DNA of 64,000 nucleotides from Paracoccus sp. Z118 (GTDB lineage: Bacteria > Pseudomonadota > Alphaproteobacteria > Rhodobacterales > Rhodobacteraceae), in assembly GCF_019061185.1 (NCBI RefSeq), contig NZ_JAHQZU010000005.1, positions 62,001 to 126,000 on the forward strand, in the 5' to 3' direction. Every line of letters starts with the position of its first letter. Position 1 is the stretch's first letter. Below are positions 19,082 to 27,239 of this stretch, in pieces. The translations under genes and the position numbers were made by a program. Under the pieces are notes generated by a model, which had not been told where the DNA came from, did not search any database, and was given only the letters and a program-made list of their open reading frames with translations.

Positions 19082-19104
19082 GGACCGGCCCGGCGGGCCG
19101 GTCC
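19082..19104. terminator. Hairpin between convergent pheT and GST genes
   Basis: GGACCGGCC (19082-19090) pairs perfectly with GGCCGGTCC (19096-19104) across a 5-base loop, and TTCGTCT follows on the plus strand. It lies 22 bases past pheT and 6 bases before the GST stop. The U-tract is weak, so termination efficiency is uncertain. Confidence 0.6.
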
Positions 19105-19110
19105 TTCGTC

Positions 19111-19815
19111 TCACTCGCTCGGCGGGACGTTCAGCCCCTTCTGCACCGCCGGACGCGCGAGGAAGGCTTCCTGCCAGCGCGCGACGTTACGGAAATCGTC
19201 GAGGCCGAGGGCGTCCTGCGCCTCGTAATGGGCGCGCAGGCCGCGCACCCAAGGCCCGATGGCGATGTCGGCGATCGAGTAGTCCCCCGTCACCCAATCG
19301 CGCCCGTCAAGCTGGCGGTCGAGGACGCCCAGCAGGCGCTTCGACTCGTTCAGGTATCGGGCGAGGGGGCGCTTGTCCTCGATCTCGGTGCCCTTGTAGC
19401 GGAAGAAATAGCCGACCTGTCCGAACATCGGCCCGACGCCGCCCATCTGGAACATCAGCCACTGGAGCGTCTGGTAGCGCGCCGACCCTTCGCGCGGCAG
19501 GAAGCGGCCGGTCTTGTCGGCCAGGTAGATCAGGATCGCGCCGGATTCCCAAAGCCCCATCGGCTGCCCGTCCGGCCCGTCCGGGTCGATGATCGCGGGG
19601 ATCTTGTTGTTGGGGTTCAGCGACAGGAACTCGGGCGTCATCTGATCTTCGGGATCGCGGATGCTGATGCGGTGGACGTCATAGTCCAGCCCGCATTCCT
19701 CCAGCATGATCGAGATCTTGATGCCGTTGGGCGTCGCAAGGCTGTAAAGCTGGATCACCTCGGGCCGCCGAGGCGGCCAACGGTTCGTGATCGGGAAGCC
19801 ACTCAGATTGGACAT
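19111..19815 (-). CDS. Glutathione S-transferase family protein (YghU/YfcG-like)
   Basis: The 234-residue protein has an N-terminal thioredoxin-fold domain (IQLYSLATPNGIKISIMLEE, then NPNNKIPAIIDPDG) and an all-helical C-terminal domain (GDYSIADIAIGPWVRG). The N-terminal extension before the domain and the TPNG motif fit the Nu-class YghU/YfcG group, whose members reduce disulfides of glutathione or hydroperoxides. The ATG at 19815 has a GGAGAA ribosome site. It is divergent from mscL; a TTGACAATTGT stretch at 19834-19844 lies between them. Confidence 0.85.
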   Translation of the reverse strand: MSNLSGFPITNRWPPRRPEVIQLYSLATPNGIKISIMLEECGLDYDVHRISIRDPEDQMTPEFLSLNPNNKIPAIIDPDGPDGQPMGLWESGAILIYLADKTGRFLPREGSARYQTLQWLMFQMGGVGPMFGQVGYFFRYKGTEIEDKRPLARYLNESKRLLGVLDRQLDGRDWVTGDYSIADIAIGPWVRGLRAHYEAQDALGLDDFRNVARWQEAFLARPAVQKGLNVPPSE

Positions 19816-19905
19816 TCGGATTCTCCTTCGAGCTTGACAATTGTTTGGTAATCGCTGCCGTGCCACTTTGCGGGGCAGAGCAACCGGGCGGCGAAAGGGC
19901 TGGTC

Positions 19906-20406
19906 ATGATCAAGGAGTTTCGCGATTTCATCGCCAAGGGCAATGTCATGGACATGGCCGTGGGCATCATCATCGGTGCGGCCTTCACCGCGATCGTCAG
20001 TTCGATGGTGAGCGATCTGATCGAGCCGATCCTCGGCCTCGTGACGGGCGGGACCGACTTCTCCAACTATTTCATTGCGATGGACTGGAACGACTATCCG
20101 GGCCTGTCGGCGGCGCGTGACGCGGGCGCGCCGGTCTTCGCCTATGGCAGCTTCATCACGGCGGTGATCAACTTCCTCATCATCGCCTTCGTGGTGTTCC
20201 TGCTGGTCAAGGGCGTGAACCGGATCAAGGAAACCGCGATGCGCAAGCAGGTGGCCGAGGATTCCGCCGCCGGCCCCTCGTCCGAGGCGCTGCTGGCCGA
20301 GATCCGCGACCTGCTGGCAGGCGGCGCGACCTCGCAGACGGTGGTGCGGGCGGGCGGCGATGCCGCGCCCGCGCCGGAGGTCACGCCAGCACGTCCTCCG
20401 GCCTGA
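19906..20406 (+). CDS. mscL: Large-conductance mechanosensitive channel MscL
   Basis: The protein of 166 residues starts [20 protein letters not shown], with the first pore helix [19 protein letters not shown], a periplasmic loop, and the second helix [19 protein letters not shown] followed by the basic KGVNRIKE. It forms the pressure-release pore of the inner membrane. It is longer than the E. coli protein because of an enlarged periplasmic loop and an Ala/Pro-rich tail. The last 26 bases overlap the convergent alanine dehydrogenase gene. Confidence 0.94.
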   Translation: MIKEFRDFIAKGNVMDMAVGIIIGAAFTAIVSSMVSDLIEPILGLVTGGTDFSNYFIAMDWNDYPGLSAARDAGAPVFAYGSFITAVINFLIIAFVVFLLVKGVNRIKETAMRKQVAEDSAAGPSSEALLAEIRDLLAGGATSQTVVRAGGDAAPAPEVTPARPPA

Positions 20407-21493
20407 CCGCCTCGATCCCCAGCGCCTCGCCCACCGGGGGCGAGGTCAGGGTGCCCGCATGGACGGCCAGACCCGCGCGCAGATGCGGGTCGGCCTCCGC
20501 CGCCTCGCGCCAGCCCTTGTCCGCCAGCGCGAGGACGAAGGGCAGGGTGGCGTTCCCCAAGGCTTGCGTCGAGGTGCGGGCGACCGCGCCGGGCATGTTG
20601 GCGACGCAGTAATGCATGATGCCGTCCACCTCGTAGATCGGGTCCTGATGGGTGGTCGGGCGCGATGTCTCGAAACAGCCGCCCTGATCGATGGCGACGT
20701 CCACCATCGCCGCGCCCGGCAGCATCGTGGAAAGCTGCGCGCGGCTGACCAGCCGGGGCGCGGCCGCGCCGGGGATCAGCACCGCGCCGATCACCAGATC
20801 CGCGGCTGGTAGCAGGTCGGCGATGGCGCCGGCGCTGGAATACTGCGTCGTCAGCTTGCCCATGAAGACGTCGTCCAAGTGCGACAGCCGGGGCACGGAG
20901 CGGTCCAGCACCGTCACGTTCGCCCCCATGCCGACCGCCACCCGCGCCGCCGCCGTCCCCACCACGCCGCCGCCGATGATAAGCACCCGCGCCGGCCGAA
21001 CGCCCGGCACCCCGCCCAGCAGGACGCCGCGCCCGCCATTCGCCTTCTGCAGCGTCCAGGCCCCGACCTGCGGCGCCAGCCGGCCGGCCACCTCGGACAT
21101 CGGCGCCAGCAGCGGCAGCCCGCCCCGTGCGTCCGTCACCGTCTCATAGGCGATGGCGGTGACGCCCGACGCCAGCAGATCGCGCGTCTGGTCCGGGTCG
21201 GGGGCGAGGTGCAGATAGGCGAACAGCACCTGCCCCTTGCGCAGCAGGGCGCGTTCGGCAGGCTGCGGTTCCTTGACCTTGACGATCAGCTCGGCGGCGA
21301 ACACCTCCACCGCATCCGCCGCGATCGTGGCCCCGGCGGCGGTATAATCCTCATCCGCGAAGCCCGCATCGGCACCTGCGCCGGTCTCGACGCTGACCGA
21401 GTGGCCGCGCGCGGCGAGCTCGCGCACCGCGTCGGGGGTCAGCCCGACCCGGAATTCCTGCGGTTTGATTTCCCTGGGGCACCCGATCTTCAT
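20381..21493 (-). CDS. ald: Alanine dehydrogenase
   Basis: The 370-residue NAD-dependent enzyme interconverts L-alanine and pyruvate plus ammonia. It begins [20 protein letters not shown]. The active-site histidine is in [11 protein letters not shown], the NAD-binding loop is [20 protein letters not shown], and the C-terminal [16 protein letters not shown] motif is intact. Length matches the family. The true ATG at 21493 has a GGAGAG ribosome site. A divergent Lrp-type regulator lies 106 bases away, the classic arrangement for alanine-responsive control. Confidence 0.94.
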   Translation of the reverse strand: MKIGCPREIKPQEFRVGLTPDAVRELAARGHSVSVETGAGADAGFADEDYTAAGATIAADAVEVFAAELIVKVKEPQPAERALLRKGQVLFAYLHLAPDPDQTRDLLASGVTAIAYETVTDARGGLPLLAPMSEVAGRLAPQVGAWTLQKANGGRGVLLGGVPGVRPARVLIIGGGVVGTAAARVAVGMGANVTVLDRSVPRLSHLDDVFMGKLTTQYSSAGAIADLLPAADLVIGAVLIPGAAAPRLVSRAQLSTMLPGAAMVDVAIDQGGCFETSRPTTHQDPIYEVDGIMHYCVANMPGAVARTSTQALGNATLPFVLALADKGWREAAEADPHLRAGLAVHAGTLTSPPVGEALGIEAVRPEDVLA

Positions 21494-21530
21494 CGGCGAC
21501 TCTCCTGTGATTGCGCCATCCTGCCGATCA

Positions 21531-21552
21531 TGCAGATTTCCGCTTAAATGCA
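21531..21552. promoter_or_regulatory. Candidate Lrp-type operator between ald and its regulator
   Basis: An A+T-rich imperfect dyad begins and ends with TGCA (21531-21534 and 21549-21552), with TTT and AAA runs inside, in the 106-base divergent region. Lrp/AsnC proteins bind such loosely symmetric A+T-rich sites. This is inference from position and symmetry only. Confidence 0.35.
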
Positions 21553-21599
21553 CAGGGTCGGACGGCTACACCCGGAAGGAAGCAGCAGCGGAGGCGGCG

Positions 21600-22082
21600 A
21601 TGGCGGATCATTCTTCGACAGCGGGCGATCTGGACGCAACCGACCGCCGCATCCTGTCGGTCATCCAGAAGGAGGGCCGGATCTCCAACGCGGACCTCGC
21701 GCAGCGGATCAACCTGTCGGCCAGCGCCTGCCACCGCCGCGTGCAACGGCTGGAGGAGACGGGCATCATCGCCGGCTACGTGGCGGTGCTGGACCCCCGC
21801 CGGCTGGGCCGGACGACGACCGTCTATGTGGAGATCACCCTGTCGAGCCAGGGCGACGCGGTGCTGGACGCCTTTGAAAAGGCCGTCCGCGCGATCCCCG
21901 ACGTGCTGGAATGCCACCTGATGGCGGGCGCGGCCGACTACCTGCTGAAGATCATGGCCGCCGACACCGACGACTTCGCCCGCATCCACCGCCAGCATCT
22001 GTCGCGCCTGCCGGGAGTGGCGCAGATGCAGTCGTCGTTCTCGCTGAGGACGGTGCTGCAGACGACGGCGTTGCCGGTGTGA
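21600..22082 (+). CDS. Lrp/AsnC family transcriptional regulator, probable regulator of ald
   Basis: The 160-residue protein has an N-terminal helix-turn-helix (DRRILSVIQKEGRISNADLA, SASACHRRVQRLEETGIIAG) and a C-terminal RAM ligand-binding domain (VLECHLMAGAADYLLKIMAA). Such proteins are octameric amino-acid-sensing regulators. Divergence from alanine dehydrogenase suggests an AldR-like activator responding to alanine. The ATG at 21600 follows GGAGGCGGC; 45 codons of open frame upstream belong to the promoter. Confidence 0.88.
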   Translation: MADHSSTAGDLDATDRRILSVIQKEGRISNADLAQRINLSASACHRRVQRLEETGIIAGYVAVLDPRRLGRTTTVYVEITLSSQGDAVLDAFEKAVRAIPDVLECHLMAGAADYLLKIMAADTDDFARIHRQHLSRLPGVAQMQSSFSLRTVLQTTALPV

Positions 22083-22169
22083 GGGGAATGGGAGACTTGC
22101 CCGAAAGCAGCGTTGTTATGTGCTTTGATCATGTACTACTGGAATGTTGTGTGCCTCAAAGGAGCCGTC

Positions 22170-23270
22170 ATGCCGGATTTTTTACTGAAGCCAATCTTTT
22201 GGAACACTGCGGGGTACAAGCACCCGTCCGGAGCGAGAGCCACCTCAGGATTTCCGAAGCTAAATGGCTTCGGTCATGAGGAATGGAACAACTCGGACAG
22301 AGCTGCCTTTTCTCAAGATGGCGTGCGATACCGGGCGTTTCATACGGAGAGGATAGGCAATGCAGAGCCTGAGGAAGGCGCCAGCTTTGTGTTCATGTTT
22401 GCTTCGCATGACGGCGTCCAGGATCTTGTGGGAATAGCCGGCAACGCCACCTGTCTGATGAATGATGACATGCGCCGGAAGGAGTTGGCCGATCGACTTG
22501 GTCTGGATGACCTGTGGCGCGAGGCTTGGGATGTTGGTGCGGTCAGAGCCAATTTCAATAACGACCAAGATGCGTTTAAGGCAAGCTGGCAGCCGGACGT
22601 GAAGTGGATTCCTAACTGGATATGTCCAGCTGGAATGTATCTGTGGTTAGAAAAGCCCGTCGCACTGAATGCGAGAGCAATTACGGGGAAGGAGCGACTT
22701 ATCGGTATGTATAGCAGCTACTCCCAAATCGGTGTGGAGCAGGCGCTGACGATCTTAAGTCATGTTCCGGTACAGGATCGCTCTCCAACTTGGCACCGTC
22801 TAGTTGCGTCCGTTAGGCTTGCTGATTCCGCCGGTGTAGCTGTGGACACGAAGAAACTGACAAAAAGAAAGGACATTTCCGAGACAACCCGAAAGGCGTT
22901 GATGCAAGCCCGTATCGGACAGGGTCGGTTCCGGGCCGAGCTCGATCGCCGATGGGGCAAGAGGTGCGCGGTCACCGGTTGCGGTCAGCGCGAGGTTCTG
23001 CGTGCTTCGCATATCAAGAGTTGGCGATCGAGCAGCGATGAAGAGCGACTGGATAGTAGAAATGGCTTGTTGCTTGCTGCCCACATTGACGCTCTTTTCG
23101 ACGGAGGCCTTATTTCGTTCGGCAAAGGTGGTGAGATGTTGATTTCCGATTTAGTGGCTGAGAGCGAACGTAGCCTGCTGGGCTTGCCGGCGCCTTTGCG
23201 CGGTGAGCTGCAACGTTCTGAACAAGAATTCCTCGCCTTCCACCGCCGAACGTACGGCTTCGAAGCCTAA
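22170..23270 (+). CDS. HNH endonuclease domain protein (accessory, restriction-like)
   Basis: The 366-residue protein ends in an HNH nuclease domain at about residues 252-320: RFRAELDRRWGKRCAVTGC, ASHIKSW, and NGLLLAAHIDALFDGGLISF. Putative metal and catalytic residues are Cys266, Cys271, His281, Asn298 and His305. This is the HNH_2 type common in restriction and defence nucleases. The first 250 residues (FWNTAGYKHPSGARATSGFP onward) are not recognised. The ATG at 22170 has an AAAGGAG site at correct spacing. Composition is clearly A+T-richer than the surroundings. It stands alone, without a methyltransferase, so a modification-dependent or solo nuclease is possible. Confidence 0.8.
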   Translation: MPDFLLKPIFWNTAGYKHPSGARATSGFPKLNGFGHEEWNNSDRAAFSQDGVRYRAFHTERIGNAEPEEGASFVFMFASHDGVQDLVGIAGNATCLMNDDMRRKELADRLGLDDLWREAWDVGAVRANFNNDQDAFKASWQPDVKWIPNWICPAGMYLWLEKPVALNARAITGKERLIGMYSSYSQIGVEQALTILSHVPVQDRSPTWHRLVASVRLADSAGVAVDTKKLTKRKDISETTRKALMQARIGQGRFRAELDRRWGKRCAVTGCGQREVLRASHIKSWRSSSDEERLDSRNGLLLAAHIDALFDGGLISFGKGGEMLISDLVAESERSLLGLPAPLRGELQRSEQEFLAFHRRTYGFEA

Positions 23271-23345
23271 CCTGGTTGACCGTAATCGGCCATTGGAGAG
23301 CGATAGGTTAACTACGGCACGATCTACCCCCCACACATATACACC

Positions 23346-23386
23346 AGAAAAAAGAGAAAACCCCCGCGGCCACGGCCACGGGGGTT
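23346..23386 (-). terminator. Rho-independent terminator of rpsU
   Basis: Read on the minus strand, AACCCCCGTGGCC pairs with GGCCGCGGGGGTT (one G-U pair) and is followed by TTTTCTCTTTTTT. It is the strongest intrinsic terminator in the window and lies about 70 bases past the rpsU stop, also facing the end of the HNH gene. Confidence 0.85.
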
Positions 23387-23458
23387 CCTTGAACCATTCG
23401 GTTCGCTGACGCCTCACGGCGCCGTCGCAAGACCTTACAGCGCGCCTTCGCGCACCCT

Positions 23459-23665
23459 TTAAAGGGCGCCTTCGCGCTGGGCCTTTTTACGGGCCAGCTT
23501 GCGGGCGCGGCGGACGGCCTCGGCCTTTTCACGGGCTTTCTTGACCGACGGCTTCTCGAAATGTTGCTTCAGCTTCATTTCGCGGAAGACTCCTTCGCGC
23601 TGAAGTTTCTTCTTCAGGGCACGAAGCGCCTGTTCGACGTTGTTGTCGCGAACGCTCACCTGCAT
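23459..23665 (-). CDS. rpsU: 30S ribosomal protein S21
   Basis: The 68-residue basic protein ([20 protein letters not shown], ending [14 protein letters not shown]) is S21, which helps mRNA base-pair with 16S rRNA during initiation. Length is normal for alphaproteobacteria. Directly after its TAA stop, the same frame reads R-V-R-E-G-A-L-stop, a near copy of the last residues plus stop, so the 3' end looks tandemly duplicated. A clear promoter and a strong terminator bracket the gene. Confidence 0.95.
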   Translation of the reverse strand: MQVSVRDNNVEQALRALKKKLQREGVFREMKLKQHFEKPSVKKAREKAEAVRRARKLARKKAQREGAL

Positions 23666-23718
23666 GTGGTTGTCACCACCTTCCTAGGTTAGAGTTGATC
23701 TGATCTGCAGGAAGCGGC

Positions 23719-23748
23719 CCTATACCGCAACCTGCCCCCGTTTGTCCA
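23719..23748 (-). promoter_or_regulatory. Sigma-70 type promoter for rpsU
   Basis: On the minus strand TGGACA (23743-23748) and TATAGG (23719-23724) are 18 bases apart, about 55 bases before the rpsU ATG. The -35 hexamer differs from TTGACA at one position. The promoter lies against the ribosome site of the divergent COQ9 gene. Confidence 0.55.
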
Positions 23749-23758
23749 GAGGATGACG

Positions 23759-24424
23759 ATGACCGACAGCCTTCACCGCCTGCTGGACGCAGCGCTGATC
23801 CATGTGCCCTTCGACGGCATGAACGACCGGGCACTTGCCGCCGGTGCGCGCGACATCGGCATGGCGCACGAGCTTGCGCGGACGCTGTTCCCTCAGGGCG
23901 GCGCGAGCCTTGCCGCCGCCTATCACCGCCGGGGCGACGCGGAGCTGCGCCGCTGGATCGCCGCCCGGCCGGCGCAGGGGCGGTTCCGCGACCGGGTGGC
24001 CGAGGCGATCTGGCACCGGCTGGAGATCGCGGACCCCGAACTTGTGCGCGCCGGGGCCTCGGTCATGGCGCTGCCGCAGAATGCCGCGCGGGGGGCGCGG
24101 CTGATGTGGGACACGGCCGACACGATCTGGGACGCCTTGGGTGATTCGTCGGCGGATGTGAGCTGGTGGACCAAGCGGGCGAGCCTGTCCTCGGTCTGGG
24201 GGGCAGCGGTGCTCTACTGGCTCGGCGATTATTCCGAGGGGCGGGGGGACACCCGCGCCTTCATCGACCGGCGGATCGACGACGTGATGCGGTTCGAGAA
24301 GCTGAAGGGCGCCGCCCGGAAACTGCCCGGCGTCGGTTTGGCCGCCGATCTGGCGACCGGCTGGATACGGAAACCGGCGGCGGATGGCCGCTTTGCCGCG
24401 CCCGGCCGCGCGAAGGAGGACTGA
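23759..24424 (+). CDS. COQ9 family ubiquinone biosynthesis protein
   Basis: The 221-residue protein shows the COQ9 pattern: an N-terminal TetR-like helical part (DSLHRLLDAALIHVPFDGMN, MAHELARTLFPQGGASLAAA) and a lipid-binding C-terminal part (WWTKRASLSSVWGAAVLYWL). COQ9 binds ubiquinone intermediates and presents them to COQ7-type hydroxylases. The AGAGG ribosome site abuts the ATG at 23753 and lies 6 bases before the ATG at 23759, so the latter is preferred. The quinone oxidoreductase gene starts immediately after its stop codon. Confidence 0.85.
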   Translation: MTDSLHRLLDAALIHVPFDGMNDRALAAGARDIGMAHELARTLFPQGGASLAAAYHRRGDAELRRWIAARPAQGRFRDRVAEAIWHRLEIADPELVRAGASVMALPQNAARGARLMWDTADTIWDALGDSSADVSWWTKRASLSSVWGAAVLYWLGDYSEGRGDTRAFIDRRIDDVMRFEKLKGAARKLPGVGLAADLATGWIRKPAADGRFAAPGRAKED

Positions 24425-25417
24425 ATGAACCTGCCCGACGACATGGACGTGATCGAGATCTCGCAGCCCGGCGCCGCCGAGGTGCTGACGCCCGCCCGCC
24501 GCCCCGTCCCGATCCCCGGCGCGGGGCAGATCCTGATTCGCGTGGCCTATGCCGGGGTGAACCGCCCCGACGTGCTGCAACGCGCGGGCGCCTACGCGCC
24601 GCCGCCGGGCGCGTCGGACCTGCCGGGGCTGGAATGTTCGGGGCATGTCGCGGCGGTCGGGCCGGGCGTCACCCGCTGGAACGAAGGCGACGCGGTCTGC
24701 GCCCTGCTGCCCGGCGGCGGCTATGCCGAATACGTCACGACGCCCGCCGATCACGCACTGGCCGTTCCATCCGGGCTGTCCCTGCGCGAGGCGGCCTGCC
24801 TGCCGGAGACCACCTTCACCGTCTGGTCCAATGTGGTCATGCGCGGCGGGCTGCAGGCGGGCGAGCGGTTTCTCGTCCACGGCGGATCGTCGGGGATCGG
24901 CACGACGGCGATCCAGATCGGGGCGGCTATGGGCGCCCGCGTCTGGGCGACGGCGGGCACGGCCGAGAAATGCGCCGCCTGCGAGCGGCTGGGCGCGACG
25001 GCGATAAACTACCGCGAGCAGGACTTCGTCGAGGTGCTGTCGAATGAAGGCGGGGCGGACCTGATCCTCGATATGGTGGGCGGCGACTACATCCCCCGCA
25101 ACATCCGCGCGCTGGCTGATGACGGGCGGCTGGTCTTCATCGCCTTCCTGAACGGGGCGAAGGCCGAACTGAACGTCTCGCCCATTATGCGCCGCCGCCT
25201 GACCGTCACCGGATCGACCCTGCGCCCGCAATCCGATCTCGCCAAGGCCGGGATCGCCGAGCAGCTGCGCCAGCATGTCTGGCCGATGATCGAGGCGGGC
25301 AAGCTGCGCCCGGTCATGGACCAGGAGTTCGCGCTGGCCGACGCTGCCGCCGCCCATGCCCGGATGGAAGGCGGCGATCACATCGGCAAGATCGTCCTGC
25401 GTGTGGTGGGGGATTGA
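24425..25417 (+). CDS. NAD(P)H-quinone oxidoreductase, medium-chain zinc-free type (PIG3-like)
   Basis: The 330-residue MDR-family enzyme has a GroES-like N-terminal domain (YAGVNRPDVLQRAGAYAPPP) and a Rossmann domain with GGSSGIGTTAIQIGAAMGA. Zinc ligands of alcohol dehydrogenases are absent, as in the quinone reductase and PIG3 groups. It probably reduces quinones with NADPH in the cytoplasm. The ATG directly follows the COQ9 stop, so the pair forms an operon with a shared quinone theme. Confidence 0.87.
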   Translation: MNLPDDMDVIEISQPGAAEVLTPARRPVPIPGAGQILIRVAYAGVNRPDVLQRAGAYAPPPGASDLPGLECSGHVAAVGPGVTRWNEGDAVCALLPGGGYAEYVTTPADHALAVPSGLSLREAACLPETTFTVWSNVVMRGGLQAGERFLVHGGSSGIGTTAIQIGAAMGARVWATAGTAEKCAACERLGATAINYREQDFVEVLSNEGGADLILDMVGGDYIPRNIRALADDGRLVFIAFLNGAKAELNVSPIMRRRLTVTGSTLRPQSDLAKAGIAEQLRQHVWPMIEAGKLRPVMDQEFALADAAAAHARMEGGDHIGKIVLRVVGD

Positions 25418-25463
25418 GTCTGCTCCCCGGTCGAGATGTCCGCGGGGATCGCCGATCGGCACG

Positions 25464-25502
25464 GCCGGAGCCTCCGGCGGGGATATTTGAAGACAGAAGA
25501 TG
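25464..25502 (+). repeat. Dispersed 3'-end element with preceding hairpin (copy C)
   Basis: A perfect palindrome GCCGGAG-C-CTCCGGC (25464-25478) is followed by GGGATATTTGAAGACAGAAG and ATG (25480-25502). It lies about 50 bases after the quinone oxidoreductase stop, in the same orientation as that gene. The core matches copy D (25640-25663, inverted) and resembles the elements at 11352 and 33435. Confidence 0.7.
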
Positions 25503-25639
25503 GCGAAGGCGAGGGGCACACACCCCGACCCGGCGCCCGTCCGGGTGGGGTGTGGCATCTCCTGTCACGGTCATCGGCGTCCCCGCCTGTACCGCATGAC
25601 CATCATTGCAGGGAAACCTTAGCGTCCCGTTAATGCGGG

Positions 25640-25663
25640 CATCTTCTGTCCATAAATATCCGG
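25640..25663 (-). repeat. Dispersed 3'-end element (copy D, inverted partner of copy C)
   Basis: On the minus strand this reads CCGGATATTTATGGACAGAA followed by GATG. It shares GGATATTT and ACAGAAGATG with copy C at the same spacing. It begins 8 bases past the RNase T2 stop codon, oriented with that gene. The convergent intergenic space of 253 bases is therefore bounded by one copy for each gene. Confidence 0.7.
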
Positions 25664-25670
25664 CGGCATA

Positions 25671-26303
25671 TCAACGCGGCGCCGGCATCAGCATCGGTCC
25701 TCGGCAGTCCCGGCGGGTGTCGGGCGCGCAGTCGCGGGGCGAGAGATCGCGCGTCAGGCAGATCCGCACCTCGTCCAGCCGGCCGCCGTCGCACGTGACC
25801 GTGATCCCGTTGCGCGTCATGTCGGGGTTCGTCTCGATGAACGCGTCCTCGATCACTGTCGCCGGCAGGGTGACGTCGCGCGGCAGCATCTGGAACAGCA
25901 CGGGTATATCGGCCGCCGCGGCCGCCTCGCGCAGGGCATCGTAATATCCGGGGCCGGACAGGCCAGAGCACCGGCCGTGCTTCTGCCACTGATACCAGGC
26001 GAGATCGCCCGACGGCATGACGTCCGCCATCGCCGCGCTTTCACGCCGCGTGGGATCGCGCTGGTTGCTGTTGCACCAGTCGGGCCAGCCCCGCTCGTAT
26101 TGGGGCCAGAGCCCGTGGACGATGAACCCCGTTCGTCGCCCGGAGTCGCATTGCGGCTCGTCTGCGTCCGACCCTTCGGTCGCGCACCAGGTCGGCGACC
26201 AGCTGAGCGCGAGGACGTAGTAGTCGAACTCTCCCGCCACGTCCTGCGCCGCCGCCGGCAGCGCGACGGCGGAGAGGGCGAGGGCGGCGAGCGCGTTGTT
26301 CAT
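25671..26303 (-). CDS. Ribonuclease T2 family protein, exported
   Basis: The 210-residue protein has a signal peptide (MNNALAALALSAVALPAAAQ, probable cleavage after AAA) and both catalytic segments of the RNase T2 family: CAS I in GFIVHGLWPQYERG and CAS II in WYQWQKHGRCSG. Each supplies a catalytic histidine, and several cysteines are available for disulfides. It is a periplasmic endoribonuclease, presumably for nucleotide scavenging. The ATG at 26303 is preferred over an in-frame TTG two codons upstream. Confidence 0.9.
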   Translation of the reverse strand: MNNALAALALSAVALPAAAQDVAGEFDYYVLALSWSPTWCATEGSDADEPQCDSGRRTGFIVHGLWPQYERGWPDWCNSNQRDPTRRESAAMADVMPSGDLAWYQWQKHGRCSGLSGPGYYDALREAAAAADIPVLFQMLPRDVTLPATVIEDAFIETNPDMTRNGITVTCDGGRLDEVRICLTRDLSPRDCAPDTRRDCRGPMLMPAPR

Positions 26304-26447
26304 GCCCAAACCCTATCAGCCTGCAAAAAGGGCTTCAAACGGTCCGTGCCCGCGCGTATATTGCCGGTCACAATTCCCGAAATTGAGGATTGGCCCGCGC
26401 GCCGCCCCGGTTTCACCGGACAGGATACGTTTGCGAAGGAGCAACCC

Positions 26448-27167
26448 ATGAACAAGCCGCTGATGGCCAAGGCGACCGCCGTCTGGCTGGTCGACAACAC
26501 GACGCTCAGCTTCAAGCAGATCGGCGATTTCTGCGGCCTGCACGAGCTCGAGGTGCAGGGCATCGCCGATGGCGACGTCGCCACGGGGGTCAAGGGCTTC
26601 GACCCGGTGGCGTCCAACCAGCTGGACCCGGCCGAGATCGAGAAGGGCCAGAAGTACCCCGCCTACCGGCTGAAGCTGAAGCACAACCCCGCCGCCGAGG
26701 GCGAGGAGAAGCGCCGCGGCCCGCGCTACACCCCGCTGTCCAAGCGCCAGGACCGGCCCGCCGCGATCCTGTGGCTGGTCAAGTTCCACCCCGAGCTTGC
26801 CGATTCCCAGATCGCCAAGCTGGTGGGCACGACAAAGCCGACCATCGCCTCGATCCGCGAGCGGACGCACTGGAACATCTCGAACATCACCCCGATCGAT
26901 CCGGTGGCGCTGGGCCTGTGCCGCCAGACCGAGCTGGATGCCGCGGTGCAGAAGGCCGCCAAGTCCAAGCCCGAGGTGATGAGCGACGACGAGCGCCGCA
27001 AGCTGGTCTCGACCGAGAACAGCCTGGAGATGAGCGACGAGCCGCGCCTGCCCTCGTCCATCGCCGGGCTGGAGGGGTTCAGCCTGACGCGCGAGCAGAC
27101 GAAGCCCGAGCCGGAGGTGGATGCGGAGAGCTTCTTCAAGCGGCGACCGGCGGATGAGGAGGAGTGA
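26448..27167 (+). CDS. trcR: Cell-cycle transcriptional regulator TrcR (DUF1013)
   Basis: The 239-residue protein (MNKPLMAKATAVWLVDNTTL) is the conserved alphaproteobacterial DUF1013 protein named TrcR, linked to cell-cycle transcription. It carries two helix-turn-helix-like stretches: LSFKQIGDFCGLHELEVQGI near the N-terminus and LADSQIAKLVGTTKPTIASI in the middle. The C-terminal third is acidic and probably disordered. The ATG at 26448 has a perfect AAGGAG site 6 bases upstream; the long upstream open frame is antisense to RNase T2 and is not coding. Confidence 0.9.
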   Translation: MNKPLMAKATAVWLVDNTTLSFKQIGDFCGLHELEVQGIADGDVATGVKGFDPVASNQLDPAEIEKGQKYPAYRLKLKHNPAAEGEEKRRGPRYTPLSKRQDRPAAILWLVKFHPELADSQIAKLVGTTKPTIASIRERTHWNISNITPIDPVALGLCRQTELDAAVQKAAKSKPEVMSDDERRKLVSTENSLEMSDEPRLPSSIAGLEGFSLTREQTKPEPEVDAESFFKRRPADEEE

Positions 27168-27239
27168 GGGGGGGAGTCGCCTTTACCCCCGGTTGCATGC
27201 CTGCTATCCGCTCGGGCGTGCCCCGCCTGAGAGGTTTGC

